Assembly: GCA_964023275.1 (NCBI GenBank)
Contig: OZ029929.1
Location: 2,855,844-2,919,843, forward strand
From: Norana najaformis
Lineage: Eukaryota > Annelida > Clitellata > Crassiclitellata > Hormogastridae
Direction: 5' to 3'
Length of the DNA: 64,000 nt
The notes beneath the pieces were generated by a model. It was not told where the DNA came from, ran no database searches, and worked only from the letters and a program-made list of their open reading frames with translations. Position 1 is the stretch's first letter; the number at the start of each line of letters is the position of its first letter. Shown in pieces: positions 41,588 to 52,779 of this stretch. A program made the position numbers and the translations under genes.

Positions 41588-42082
41588 AGAAGAGAGAGAG
41601 AGTGAGAAGAGAGAGAGTGAGAGAGAGTGAGAAGAGAGAGAGTGAGAGAGAGAGAAGAGAGAGAGAGAGTGAGAAGAGAGAGAGAGAGAGAAGAGAGAAG
41701 AGAGAGAGAGAGTGAGAAGAGAGAGAGAGTGAGAAGAGAGAGAGAGAGTGAGAAGAGAGAAGAGAGAGAGTGAGAAGAGAGAGAGTGAGAGAGAGAGAAG
41801 AGAGAGAGAGAGTGAGAAGAGAGAGAGAGAGAGTGAGAGAAGAGAGAAGAGAGAGAGAGTGAGAAGAGAGAGAGAGAGTGAGAAGAGAGAGAGAGAGTGA
41901 GAAGAGAGAAGAGAGAGAGAGTGAGAAGAGAGAGAGTGAGAGAGAGAGAAGAGAGAGAGAGTGAGAAGAGAGAGAGAGTGAGAAGAGAGAGAGAGAGAGA
42001 GAAGAGAGAAGAGAGAGAGTGAGAAGAGAGAGAGAGAGAGTGAGAAGAGAGAGAGTGAGAGAGAGAGTGAGAAGAGAGAGAG

Positions 42083-42119
<37 letters not shown>

Positions 42120-42960
42120 AGAGAGAGAGAAGAGAGAGAGAGAAGAGAGAGAGAGCGAGAAGAGTGAGAAGAGAGAAAGAGAGAAGGAGAGAGAGAGAGA
42201 GAGAGAAGGGGGCAGAGGAGCTGTTGCGGTGGGTTGCGTTTAGGTTGAGAGAAATGTGAAGGCGGCTGATTGGATGGATCAGGATATAAGATTTGTTGAA
42301 CAGTTGGAACTTCAGTTTTGAATGGAATGCCTTAGGGGTAATGAATGGGGGCTCGAGACAGATGATGGTGGGTGAAAGACTGAAGGGGTATAGGAGCGGA
42401 GAATTTGCGAAATTCGGGAGGGAGATCGTTCCGGAGTCGTGGTGCGTTTTGGTAAATGGATCAGTTGGAGAACTTAAGATGAGTAGCTACAGAGGGACGG
42501 GCAAGAGTGGGGTAAGAGGATGAGCGAGTAGAGTGGGGTGATTGGATGATAAAGAGTTAGCGAAGATAAGTAGGGTAGGGGTTTCACAGAAAGTTTTAGG
42601 TTAGAGAGATCTTTGAAATGAATGCCATTGGACTGATTCAAGGACAAGAGTGATATGGTAATGCTTGGGTGTCTTTTGGACGAGTTGAAGACGCTCAGTT
42701 TGAGTGGATTCGAAGATAAGGAAAAGGGAAATACAGTAGTAAAGCTTGATTGGATAATAGAGATAGCTATAGTAGAGGCAGTTTTAAAATGGAACACAGC
42801 TCGAATATGACTGAAAGAGGTGCGCTAAGAGGCTGGAGACGAGAATTAAAAAGGAGAGATGTGAGTCAAAGGTGATACCAAGATTGTCTATAATTGTCTA
42901 GTAGTCTATAATTTCGCACTGTAGTGTCTGCATTTGACAGCCACGACTTTTAAGGGTCTA
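41400..42960 (-). mobile_element. Decayed LINE with ~690-bp GA expansion in its 3'UTR
   Basis: On the minus strand the ORF2 C-terminal relics SPHSTRSSSYPTPARPSV and RLRNDLPPEFRKFSAPIP (about 42360-42560) match the family A fragment at 37.7-38 kb. They are followed by its 3'UTR and the tail region at 41405-41495. A GAGAGTGAGAAGAGAG array (41530-42208) interrupts the 3'UTR. The sequence on both sides of the array aligns with 940-1195. Confidence 0.75.
41530..42208. repeat. GA array with GAGTGAGAA variant units
   Basis: About 680 bp of GA with recurring AGAGTGAGAAGAGAGAG motifs, giving a loose higher-order pattern (the block AGAGTGAGAGAGAGAGAAGAG recurs at about 41640, 41780 and 41930). Confidence 0.95.
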
Positions 42961-43340
42961 GACAAGACCTGTTGATCTGGAGAACCAGGTAGCCGTTCAT
43001 CCATCGATCCAGTTGCCTTTCGCAGGAGGCCTTTTTCTGAGACCATAAGTGTTGACGATAAAGGTAAGTTGTTGATCATTGGTTCAATTTGTCGTATGTC
43101 CCCTTCGGCTAAGAACGACCGGCCTGCGCTTCATCATCGTAGGATTTTATCTCGGGTGGTCCGGCTCAGCGGGTAGATAGGTGGAAGGACCAGAGGGCGT
43201 CGTCTCCTCGAAGACCAGGCGCCGCCGCCGCCGCCGACGGCGCCTGTAGTTGTACCGAGTGCCTCAGATAGAATGCGCCACGTTCATTCGGATTGGAGAA
43301 AATAGCAACCGAAGCATGCGCACTGGTATAATATTATATA

Positions 43341-43371
<31 letters not shown>

Positions 43372-43544
43372 GTCCTCGTAGTTCTGTTTCAGCAACCCGC
43401 GATCTTCCCGCTTCCTCTCGGTTTCCGTCTCCCTTCATCTCACAGAAGATGCAGCCATGCGTGGCGACGCATCCAGCCTCAGTCTCCCTGCTCCCTCCTA
43501 CTCTGCCGCAGCAGCTAGCTGCCTCACTTAACAAACATACAGAG
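42961..43544. other. No gene; TCTG run and GC-rich hairpin
   Basis: TCTG microsatellite lies at about 43337-43370. A GC-rich inverted repeat lies at 43217-43245. No exon was recognised. Confidence 0.45.
43217..43245. repeat. GC-rich perfect inverted repeat
   Basis: AGGCGCCG (43217-43224) and CGGCGCCT (43238-43245) flank a CCG repeat loop. This is a stable DNA or RNA hairpin in otherwise AT-balanced sequence. Confidence 0.8.
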
Positions 43545-44095
43545 CGTGAAGTCTTCTACTCCTTTCTTCTTCCTCTTCTTCCTCCTTCTCTTACTCTTCC
43601 TCCTCCTCTTCCTCCTCCTCTTCTTACTCATACTCCTCCTCCCACGCTTACTAGTCTCTTTCTCTTCTTCATCCTCCTACTCTTTCTCTTTCACTCGTCC
43701 TCGTCATCTTCCTCCTCCGCCTCTTCTTCCTACTCCTCCAGCTCATCGTCCTCTTCATCCTCTTAGTCTTACTCGTCCTCGCCCTCCTCGTCCATGTTCG
43801 TATCCTATTCCTATTTTGTGTCCTCTTACTCCTCCTGATTTTTCCTCCTCTTCCTCCTCCTCCTCCTCCTCCTGTGACTCTTATTTCCTCCATTTCCTCG
43901 TCCTCACATTGTCTACTTCCTCCTTCTCTTCGTCCTTTTATTTTGTGCTTTACCTTGTGTCCTCTCCCTCTTCTCACTCATACTCCTCCTTCAACGCTTA
44001 CTAGTCTCTTTCCTCTTCTTCATCCTCCTAATAGTCTACTTCTTCTTTCTCTTCGTCCTCCTCCTCCTTTTCCTCCTCCTCCTCCTCAAAGCATC
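43545..44095. repeat. Pyrimidine-rich TCC/TTC satellite
   Basis: Imperfect CTC/TCT/TCC repeats. A segment around 43625-43665 (CTCATACTCCTCCT..ACGCTTACTAGTCTCTTTC) recurs at about 43975-44015, a ~350-bp offset duplication. Confidence 0.9.
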
Positions 44096-44544
44096 TTCTT
44101 CCAACTGCAGCAACCAGCGCCTATCGTCGTTCGGTGCTTATTGCATCCCGATCGCAGTTCAACATCCATCGAACGCCGCAGAATCAGCAGCAGCATCAGC
44201 AGCAGCAGCAGAGGATAGCAAGAGACAGAGCGCTTCATTTGGCGCCAGGAGCCGTAGAGTGTGATGTTCTTGTTGGTGCTCGTTCGAACTGTCTGCAGCG
44301 GCGGATTTTCTTATTATTTCGTCTTCACTTGGAAATTCAGAAGAATTGAGGTCTTCGCTTTCACCTTCTTCTTCTTCTTCCTCACAGGTCGGTCTCGGCT
44401 TCGACATCTTCCTCTCGTTGTATTAATTAATTACAAGTTAGTAATTAGTTAAGCCGTTCGCTTATTCGTTGTAAATGCACCGAGCAGTTTTAACAGAGCA
44501 TTTGAAATACAGGTCAATGTCCAATGTCCATGTATCGGCTGAGG
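44096..44544. other. Low-repeat segment, possible exon not resolved
   Basis: GC-rich segment with short CAG runs (44188-44213). A minus frame from 44407 reads MSKPRPTCEEEEEEGESEDL and then Ala/Asp-rich sequence to 44159. A plus frame is also open. Neither has a family match or clear splice sites, so no gene is called. Confidence 0.3.
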
Positions 44545-44965
44545 GGACAGATGGACAGATGGATGGGTGGAGCGATGGATGGATGGTTGGATGGACTGAT
44601 GGATGATTGATGGATTGATGGGTGGATGAATTCATGAATTCATGGATGGGTGGATGGATCAAATAATCGTTGGAAAGGAAAGTAATCAGTTGATGGATGG
44701 ACGGACGGACGGAAGAATGGATAGATGGATTAATGGATTGGTGGATAGATCCTTGGATGGTTGGAGGAAGAAAGCGATGAATGAATGAATCAATCAATCA
44801 ATCAAACAATGGTGGAGGTATTGATTTATAGATGGATGGATACATATATAATTGGATGGAGGGAAAGAGCGATGTACGGATAGATGGATGAAGGAAAGGA
44901 TGGATGGATGGATGGAGGGAGGGAGGGAGGAAGGGAGGGAGGGATGAATAGAGAGATGGATGGAC
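44545..44965. repeat. GGAT/TGGA satellite block
   Basis: GGATGGATGGAT repeats with GATTGAT and GGACGGACGGA variants, then GGAGGGAGGGAGG. Confidence 0.92.
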
Positions 44966-45770
44966 AAGTGATTGGACTGACGGGTAATTCCATAGACAAT
45001 TGATGCATTACAAGATGGTGTAAGGAGTTTACATCTGCACTCAATCATCGGATTTGCAAATGCAAGGATTCTTTTGATTGGAAACATTTATTTCAGAAAT
45101 TGTGCTGTAGGGCATTTCAAACCCACACTTCTCTGTTTTCCCCGAAACTACACAACTGCTCAGCGCCATCGACTGATACTCTGTGCGTCACATAAAACTA
45201 TAAAGACACAAATAGACTAAAGTGCTAATCAGAAAGTGCTGTTTCTGGAAGTGCCACTTAGCAACAATCGCTTTGAAGCAGTACCATAACTACGTGCCCG
45301 CAGGGCGTTTAACTGCGGGGTGGAAGCCGGGCCAAAATCTACAAGAAGGGGGGGGGGGCACTCAGAAGCCACTTTCCTGATAAAGTAGGAAAAGAGCCCA
45401 ATTGGGTAACCTGTGGTGAGCCGGAGATCTGAAGTTACGCTGCTGCTCTGAATGCGCTATTTGGGAGGCTCCCGTTACACACAAACGCCCATCAAACATC
45501 ACCCATTAGTTTCTGTCGGTCAGGTATAGAGACAGACAGACCACACGATAGAGGGTCGAAGAAGGTCCGCTGCCCCGAGGCCACAGGAAAACAGACCCTC
45601 TGTGTAGTGATAAGAACTAATCCGCCTCTTCTCCGCACTACTTTCCAGATGAAGCCTATTCATGCAAAGCGAATTCTAACAACGCACATCAAATACTTTT
45701 CCAATCAATGTCTGGCAGCATTCGACACTAGAGCGCTCAAAGACACTGTTACATGTAACTTAGGGGTATA
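44966..45770. other. No gene; SINE body fragment
   Basis: AACTGCTCAGCGCCATCGAC at about 45158 matches the body of the SINE at 32086 (TTGCTCAGCGCCATCGCTTG). A poly-G run is at about 45349-45358. No exon was seen. Confidence 0.4.
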
Positions 45771-45774
45771 TATT

Positions 45775-46070
45775 GTTTAACGACATCCTGTGGCTGCCAG
45801 GGCCGTTGACGTCGATAGGAAAAGATTTTGTACGGTTGTCACAGCCTGAATATTAGTTCCTTAGTTTAACGACATCTTCTGACATCAAATACCGTTGACG
45901 TCGTCCTCCTCCTTTATCCAGACTTGGGACTGGCACTACCCTACTAAAGGCAGTGGCGGAGTTCAAATACATAGTGTCGCTTGAAAGCGTTTAAAAGGCG
46001 CCTGTAGAGAGCATTTGCATTATCCATTGTTTAGCGACATCTTGTGGCGGGGAGGACCGTTGTCGTCGAC
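45775..46070 (+). repeat. Dispersed core-repeat cluster 3
   Basis: Core copies start at 45775, 45863 (long subtype, with GGGACTGGCACTACCC and GGCAGTGGCGGAGTT) and 46029. The lead-in GCGTTTAAAAGGCGCCTG is at 45986. Same strand as clusters 1 and 2. Confidence 0.8.
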
Positions 46071-46370
46071 CTCACTTAATCGTGTGTTGAAATGTGATTT
46101 CGGTTGAAACAGCAACGGTGGCCTATGGTTAAGAGGGGCAAATTGGGCTGATGAACTTTACTTTCATTTAACATCGTTCAGGCTGAAGCGAAGAGATTGC
46201 CTGTGATTGTCCAATCCAATCTCATAACTTCTATAGCGCCGACCGACCGACCGTCGACCCCACCTACCTTCACTGATACCCCCCCGTTGATTCGTTGACC
46301 CTTCGTGACTTCGCAGGACTGCTAAGGGCGACTCTCTACCAGGGCAACGGAACAAATACGGACTTAATCT
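46071..46370. other. No gene; LINE tail
   Basis: AACTTCTATAGCGCCGACC at about 46226 is a minus-strand LINE tail remnant. Confidence 0.4.
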
Positions 46371-46680
46371 CCTTCCTTGCGGCTCTCTCTCTCTCTCACT
46401 CTCTCTCCCCCCCATCCCTCCCTCCCTCACTACGTCCCTGCATTCGCCCCTCTATCTTTCCATGCACCAATTCAACCGTGTATCTCTCCCTATCACCATC
46501 CTTTCTTCCCCTCCCTCCCTCTCTCTCCCACCCTCACTCCATCCCTCCAACATCCACCCATCCATACCCATCCATCCATATCCATCCATCCATCCCTCTC
46601 TCCGTCACTCTCCCTTTCTTCCTTCCTCCTTCTCTCTGCACCTCCTTATCCTTCTCCTTACCTGCCTTTTATTCCTCCTT
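46371..46680. repeat. CT/CCCT and ATCC satellite block
   Basis: CTCTCTCTC, then CCCTCCCTCC, then CATCCATCCATAC-type repeats. Confidence 0.9.
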
Positions 46681-47394
46681 CGCCGTCCCTCTAGCGGCAC
46701 CTGTCGATGCCAGAATTCGCTTCTTTCCCCGAGGGCAATCGATAGCGTCTTCGCTGCCTCCTCGCAAACATCTCTCAGTCGGAAAAGCCCCTCCACTTCT
46801 CCAGTCGCCAGACTCCATTTCGATTTCCGCTGGAAAAGACCCTTCTGATTAATAGTACATCGTCGATTATCGGTGACATATTTGGGGGCGCCAAGAGACG
46901 TACGCTCCCTTCGAAATTTCCCACTGCCACCCGAATGCTGTCCGATCCTTACATCACTTGGCTCTCTATTCTCTATCAGATTACAATCATATCTGATCAC
47001 ATCACGTTTACAAGATCTGATTCCGAAGGACTGCGTGGGCGTAAATCAAATCTAGATCTGGGTGTTGCTTAGAGTTGGCAGAGGTGAATAAGCGAGGATC
47101 GGGTCGGACCATTATCATAGTCTGGACGGAACATTTTTGTTGGCGTCCAAGTGGTGTCGATTTCTGTGATGTTATTGATGCCTTCTCCTTCTTTCCAGGG
47201 ATCCATTACGAAATTTGACATTCGACGAAACCGTCCACTGAGGCTAATAAAGCGACCTATTTCCAGCACAAGACATAAGCACGACACACGCACACACACA
47301 CGTACACATGCACACACGTACACAGAGACACACACTGCTTCTGGCCCTAAAAGATGAGGTATTGGAGGACAGAGGGCGGTGAGATATAGATTTG
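46681..47394. other. No gene recognised
   Basis: A low-repeat stretch (46690-47240) has open frames on both strands but no recognisable domain or convincing splice pair. An ACAC-rich run lies at 47285-47335. Confidence 0.35.
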
Positions 47395-47710
47395 ATATGG
47401 TAAGGTATGGTATGACAAAGTGTGATAACTTATGCTATGATAATTTATGGCAAAATAAGGGTTGGTATGATTAAGTGTCAAATAATTGTGGTAAGATGAG
47501 GTATGGTAAAATGAGGTATGATATGATAAATTATAGTAACATAAGATATGGTATGATAAGATAATGTATGATAAGATATGGAATGATCAGATATGATATG
47601 ATAACATATGTTATGATAAGGTATGCTATGATAAGGTATGGTATGATAAGATATGTTATGATAAGGTATGTTATGATAAGATATGATATGATAAGGTATG
47701 ACAAACTAAG
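47395..47710. repeat. Degenerate GATATGATAAGGTAT satellite
   Basis: Irregular 10-15 bp units of TATGATAAGATATG/GGTATGATATGATAA, with more diverged units on the left. Confidence 0.88.
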
Positions 47711-48394
47711 GTCTGGTAGACTTGATTTCATATAGAACCGGCAAAAATTCTGGTCTCTGATGCGACTTGTGCGGAGCTGAGAAATTTCTGAGATTTACAT
47801 TTACATTTGCATTCACGTTTAGCTTTACGTTTACATTTCCGTTTAGATTTAGGTTCACATTACATTGAATTACAGTTGTTTTTTGACTAGCAACACGCTT
47901 GACTTTCGTGCTGTCAGCTTTGCCATAATCACACTAGAAATCGAACTCCAAAGACAAAGCTGGGAGCCTGGCAATCAGCCACCAGACAAACACACGCATG
48001 CATCTACCCAAACATTCATATAGCTCCTTTTAAATTAGTGGACAGTCACGCAATGAGACTTTGAGATAACAATGGAATCATTTCCACCTGTAGCCTAGAG
48101 TCATTTGGACGACCACATTGCTCGTAATCACGTGACATTTAGAAGGGGAGGGAGGGAGTTTGAGGACTGGATGAGGGAGAGAGGGGGGGGTCTCTGAAGA
48201 TCGAGGACAAAGCGTGAATTCGTCCCCATCTCCTGTTATTTCATCGAAATTATTATTTCATTTCTGAAGCATGATTATTTTGCGTCCCGCCATTCGTCTG
48301 CATCGAGGGGCACATGTCCCCCGTCCCCGCATATGCTTCGCCTGGCCACTGCAGGATACTTTGGGTGCGGAGCTAAATGAGACGCCGACTGTCC
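47711..48394. other. No gene recognised
   Basis: TTTACATTTACA-like hexamers at 47790-47860 and a CATATAGCTCC tail motif at about 48017 suggest LINE debris. Confidence 0.4.
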
Positions 48395-48685
48395 CACAGT
48401 TGTGACTTAATTTGTCCTACAAATACTCCACGTCGTCCGGACGTGTTGCTAGTACTAGACCCCGAGGGCCTACTGCAGTTCATACGCAGATAAGTTACAC
48501 ACGTACGGTGCTCTGGACCCCGTGGAGATATGCAAGTGCCTCGCTTTTGCGCTTTAGCCTCAGCCCATCGTACCTTCTGATGATTGGACCGTCTCTCTGG
48601 AACTGCCTTCCATTGTGTTTAGCTGCTGCTGCAGAGCAAACGTTTTCCAACTGTCCTCAACGCACTTCTTCAAATCAGTAGCCAG
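48395..48685 (+). mobile_element. Decayed LINE ORF2 C terminus
   Basis: A plus frame (48412-48681) contains SSGRVASTRPRGPTAV, then LSPSYLLMIGPSLWNCLPL, matching the GPSSWNCLPL block of the LINE at 36.9-37.2 kb. Only about 90 codons remain. Confidence 0.65.
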
Positions 48686-48744
48686 ACACTGTGTGCTGTG
48701 CTTTTGTGAGGCACATAATAATGCGCTATGTCAACTATCCTGAT

Positions 48745-48975
48745 ATATACATACATACAGATGCCTACATACATGCATACATACATACATACATTCATAC
48801 ATACATATATACAGTACATGCACACATACATATATGCATGCACACATACATGCATGCATACATATATATACATACATACATACATAGGTATACATACATA
48901 GGCTTACAAACATACTGTGTATACATACATTGGTATACATACGTATGTGTATATATATGTATGTATGTATGTAAT
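48745..48975. repeat. ATAC/CATA then TATG microsatellite
   Basis: About 230 bp of ACAT/ATAC units with CACA and TGCA variants, switching to TATG at the end. Confidence 0.93.
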
Positions 48976-49094
48976 AATGTGGCTGATGTTTCGTGGTTGC
49001 CTGAGTTCGGAATGTCAGAACTGTTTTCCGTCTTCAGTTGTCGTCTGCTGATTAAATTGGAAGAGCGTGACGTCACGTCGTTTGACTTCGGCTG

Positions 49095-49300
49095 TCAGCT
49101 GGACAGACAGACAGATAGATAGACAGACAGGCAGACAGTCAGATGGCAGACAGACAGATAGATAGACAGACGGACGAGCAGACAGACAGACAGACACACG
49201 ATCACACAAAAATAGAGGGGCAGGCTGGAAAGCGGTCGGACGGATGAAGACACGGACATATAGATACCCAGACATACAAACACACAGACAGACAGACACA
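49095..49300. repeat. ACAG/ATAG satellite
   Basis: GACAGACAGATAGATAGACAG-type repeats, interrupted by unique sequence around 49205-49250. Confidence 0.88.
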
Positions 49301-50000
49301 CTGTCTATCTGTATGTGGACATGCCTGTCGTTCTGTTTACTGGCCTACGCGACGTTTTTAGTCGGGGCTTCAGTATCTGGAGGAAAATTGATTGATCTGG
49401 GACAACGAGCCCCTAACGACCGGAGTATGGGGAGCGTCGTTAGGTCCCCCATCGGGGTCCGGGGCGATGCCTCATAAGCCAACCCATATGTAAACATTTA
49501 GTATAAGATTGGACACATTTGGCTACTTGTTTGTGCGCCATTTTCTGGCCAGAGGGAGGTCTAGTGACTGGATGAAAATTGAGATGGTCTGAAAGGGTGA
49601 TCGCCGATGATGCGACGCCCCTAACAAACAGGTCGTCTGAGGAGCGTCGTAAACTCCCCATAGGGGGGGGGGAAGGCTGGGCTTCGACCCGGAAGCAAAA
49701 CATTTGCCTAAACGATACGACCCATGAACCTAATCCGAGCAATTGATCTTTATAGTACGACACTTGTATCAGTCGACCCTTGTGTCAGTGAAAGGTGACC
49801 GGTTGGGAGCAGAGACATCTAAACACCTCATCGGTCCTACACGAATCCCAAGGTTCACGGTGTTGGCTCCGGGGAGTCAGACTCCCAGAACCCCCTCCCA
49901 CGTACGCCGCTGCTTCTTTTTACCCATTGTGTATATATGACGTTGTATGCATCCATGTCTGGCATCACGTGACCGCGTAGATTTATGCTATGTTGCAAGT
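49301..50000. other. No gene; paired GC-rich motif
   Basis: Two related blocks sharing GCCCCTAAC and GGAGCGTCGT then CCCCAT occur at about 49409 and 49617. The first forms a perfect 9-bp stem. No coding exon was recognised. Confidence 0.4.
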
Positions 50001-50004
50001 ATAC

Positions 50005-50300
50005 ACGTCTGTCCGTCCGTCCGTCCGTCTGCTGTCTGTCTGTATGTATGTATGCTTGTATGTATATATGTATGTATGCATGTATTTGTATGTATATATG
50101 CATATATATATGCATGCATATATATTTATGTAAGTATGTATGTATGTATTTGTATGTATATATCTGTATGTAAGTATGTATGTATGTATTTGTATGTATG
50201 TATATGTGTTTAACTATGTATGTATTTGTATGTATATATGTATGTATCCCTCCTTGTATCTCTCACCCTCTCCTCTGTTTACGTATTTGTAAGTATGTAC
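50005..50300. repeat. TCCG then TATG/TATA microsatellite
   Basis: GTCCGTCCGTCC followed by TGTATGTATGTA with TATATG and TTTGTATG variants. Confidence 0.93.
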
Positions 50301-50390
50301 ACAGGTATGTCGAGGAACTACATGAATTTGTCGAGAAGCCCTAAAGCATCGGCCATGCTCCCTTGGACCTATAATACTCGATTGAATATG

Positions 50391-50394
<4 letters not shown>

Positions 50395-50438
<44 letters not shown>

Positions 50439-50700
50439 GAACATATGCATGAGAATATTTTCGATATACATATATTACCATTGATTGTACACTTTTATGG
50501 CATATATATATCAAATATAAATGAGCAATTAATCGATATATATTGATATTAATGAATACATATAGAATATATATATGTGGGTGTGTGTGTGTGTTTGTGT
50601 GAGTATGCGAATATCGTTGTTACAATATAACGACGATATTCTCATATATATATATATATACGTATATATACATACATATATCTATATTCTATCGTAACTG
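50395..50700. repeat. TA microsatellites and AT-rich sequence
   Basis: A pure TA run at about 50396-50434, GTGTGT at about 50577-50595, and TATATA again at 50645-50675. Confidence 0.88.
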
Positions 50701-50960
50701 TGCGGGTTTCTGTATCGATTACCTGATCTATTCCATCCCGTAAATCATTCATCATTTGTTCTAAGGCAGCAGCAGCAGCAGCAGCAGCTTCGCGCCAGAC
50801 AACAGATGCAGGAGAAGGATCTATGGAGCGCCCCAGAGGATAACTGCCCCAGCCTCAGGACCAACGGCATCATCACCACCATCACCACAACGATCAACAT
50901 CATCCCTGTAGACGGATACAAGTGTCTATGGAGGCAGCTGAGTGATAAACGCTATCGTCT
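50701..50960. other. CAG run and adjoining low-repeat stretch
   Basis: A CAG run (50766-50787) is followed by non-satellite sequence open on the plus strand (QEKDLWSAPEDNCPSL). There is an acceptor-like TTGTTCTAAG just before, but no donor and no domain. It is left as an uncertain segment. Confidence 0.3.
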
Positions 50961-51480
50961 GCTTCCTTCCCTCTCTTTCACGTTTCCTTCCATCCTTCCA
51001 TCCGTCATTCGCTCCCTACAGTCCCTCTCTCTTCCTCCCTTTTCGCCTTCCTTCCTTCCTGCCTGTCTGCCTCCATCCCTTCCTCCCCATCTCTTTCCCT
51101 GCCTCAGTTTCTCGATCCTTCTCTGACGCCGTTCCTGCCTCCCTCCTTCTATCTCGCACTCTCTGTCTCTCTCCTTGCCTCACTGCCTTCCTCTCTCCCT
51201 CCCTCCCTCCATCCCTCTTTTCCCTTCCTACCTTCCCGCCTCATTTCTTAACTCCCCCCGCTGTTCCTGCCTCCCTCTGTCGTTATCTTTCGATCTCTCT
51301 ACCTCTGCCTGCCTCCCTCTACCTGTATCTCTCGATCTGCCTGCTTCTGCCTCCCTCCATCTATCTCTTTCTGTCGATCTGTCTCTCAGGCTCCCTGCCT
51401 TTCTCCCTGCCTCCACCCTCTCTTCGTCCCTGCATCCCTTCCTTACCCCTTCACGCTGCCTCTTTCCCTGCCCTCGTGTC
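50961..51480. repeat. CCTT/CCCT/TCTG pyrimidine satellite
   Basis: Imperfect CCTTCCTTCC, CCTCCCTCC and CTGCCTCC repeats over about 500 bp. Confidence 0.88.
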
Positions 51481-51890
51481 TTCCACCGCTGTTTTCCTCT
51501 CGTATCAACGGATATATGCCAATATCGGATTCGCCATTGTCTCCATAAACACGGACACGCACAACAACATGCTCTTCCTCTGTCGAGAGAGAGAGTTTCC
51601 CGAAGCGCGTGTTTCAGCAAAGCACCCGCCCCACGATTCTCCACAAGACCGTTTGCTATAGATAATCGTTCGAAGGGCTTTATTCTGACCGGGCGCCTAA
51701 GAATGCAGCCCAGCGGTTGCCACGGATACCACGGGTTGTCATGGAAACCTACGTGGCTCAGGTAGAACTGGAGGAAGAGCTCCATGGGTCGACGTTCCCC
51801 CACACAAAGCAATAAGGGTACGCAACGAAGACATGGACGGACGGAATGCACTGATACAGAAAGAGAGACAGACAGACACATAAAGATGCA
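51481..51890. other. Low-repeat segment, no gene called
   Basis: Open frames exist on both strands (for example minus 51480-51790), but no family, splice pair or motif could be named. Confidence 0.3.
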
Positions 51891-51893
51891 CTG

Positions 51894-51894
<1 letters not shown>

Positions 51895-51954
<60 letters not shown>

Positions 51955-52065
51955 AAGATTCAGATCGACAGAAGGAGACAGTGAAAAAACAGAAAAACAG
52001 ATCAGAGAGAGATAGAGAGAGACACACACAGATACAGAAAGAGACAGAGAGAGAGAGAATGCGAG
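51895..52065. repeat. GA microsatellite
   Basis: A pure GA run at about 51898-51950, then GACA/GAGA imperfect repeat. Confidence 0.95.
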
Positions 52066-52254
52066 AGGTTGAACAGGTACAGCAGATGTTGTAGTAACGA
52101 TGAAGGTTCATAAGAGAGCTGATCGCAATAAATCTGATAAGTTTACGTCGATTTTCATAGTTGTGTTTACGTTCGAGACGACGATCGATGGATCAGTCAT
52201 TCGCTTGAATACCTCGCCCATGACAACTCAACTTTACGAAGATGCACACTCTAT

Positions 52255-52440
52255 CTTTTGATCTAATCTAATCCCATCTAATATGATCTGCTCTGATCTA
52301 GTCTAAGCTAATCTAATCTATTCTAATCTAATCTAATCTAATCTAATCTAGTCTAGTCTCGTCTAATCTAATCTAATCTAATCTAATCGAAACTAATCTA
52401 GTCTAGTCTACTCTAATCTAATCTAATCTAATCCATATTG
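52255..52440. repeat. TCTAA pentanucleotide array
   Basis: About 35 units of TCTAA with TCTAG, TCTGA and TCCCA variants. It directly abuts the LINE family B 3' end at 52436, whose natural tail is this pentamer. Confidence 0.93.
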
Positions 52441-52725
52441 ACGTCATCATAGCGCACAAGGCATCAATCAATGGGTGGTCGCTTCAAGTGAAATCGTAGT
52501 CAAAAACTGTAACCCGTTGGAGAAGTCTGGTCGAAATGCAGCAACGGATCAGGAAAACCAGTCAGGCTACGGGGGGGGGGGGGGTAGGGGTGGGAAGGAT
52601 AAGGTTAGGTTCTCTTCATTTGCACATCGTACATGAAGGGAGCAAAAATATTCATCTTAAAAAGTTTCATCAAGAACCTAATAGTTTTGAAGGGCAATTA
52701 AGTTAAAAAACTGTCAGCGATCGCA
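52436..52725 (-). mobile_element. LINE 3'UTR (family B)
   Basis: CATAGCGCACAAGGCATCAA, then CGCTTCAAGTGAAATCGTAG and TTAAAAAGTTTCATC..AATTAAGTTAA parallel 30095-30260. On the minus strand the element ends GCGCTATGATGACG, followed by TTAGA repeats. An internal poly-G run (52571-52584) is variable. Confidence 0.65.
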
Positions 52726-52779
52726 TACATCATTTAGTCCTCTTCTTCCTTCTCGTTTCCTCCTCCTCCTAATTCCTCC

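Noticed and set aside
46605..47000. 131-codon minus ORF in a low-repeat stretch
   Set aside because: No domain, no splice pair, and part lies in pyrimidine satellite; kept only as unassigned sequence.
51228..51953. 241-codon minus ORF
   Set aside because: It starts in a GA microsatellite and ends in pyrimidine satellite; the middle has no recognisable domain.
52255..52440. Telomere-like repeat
   Set aside because: The unit is TCTAA, not TTAGG or TTAGGG, and it is explained by the adjoining LINE tail.
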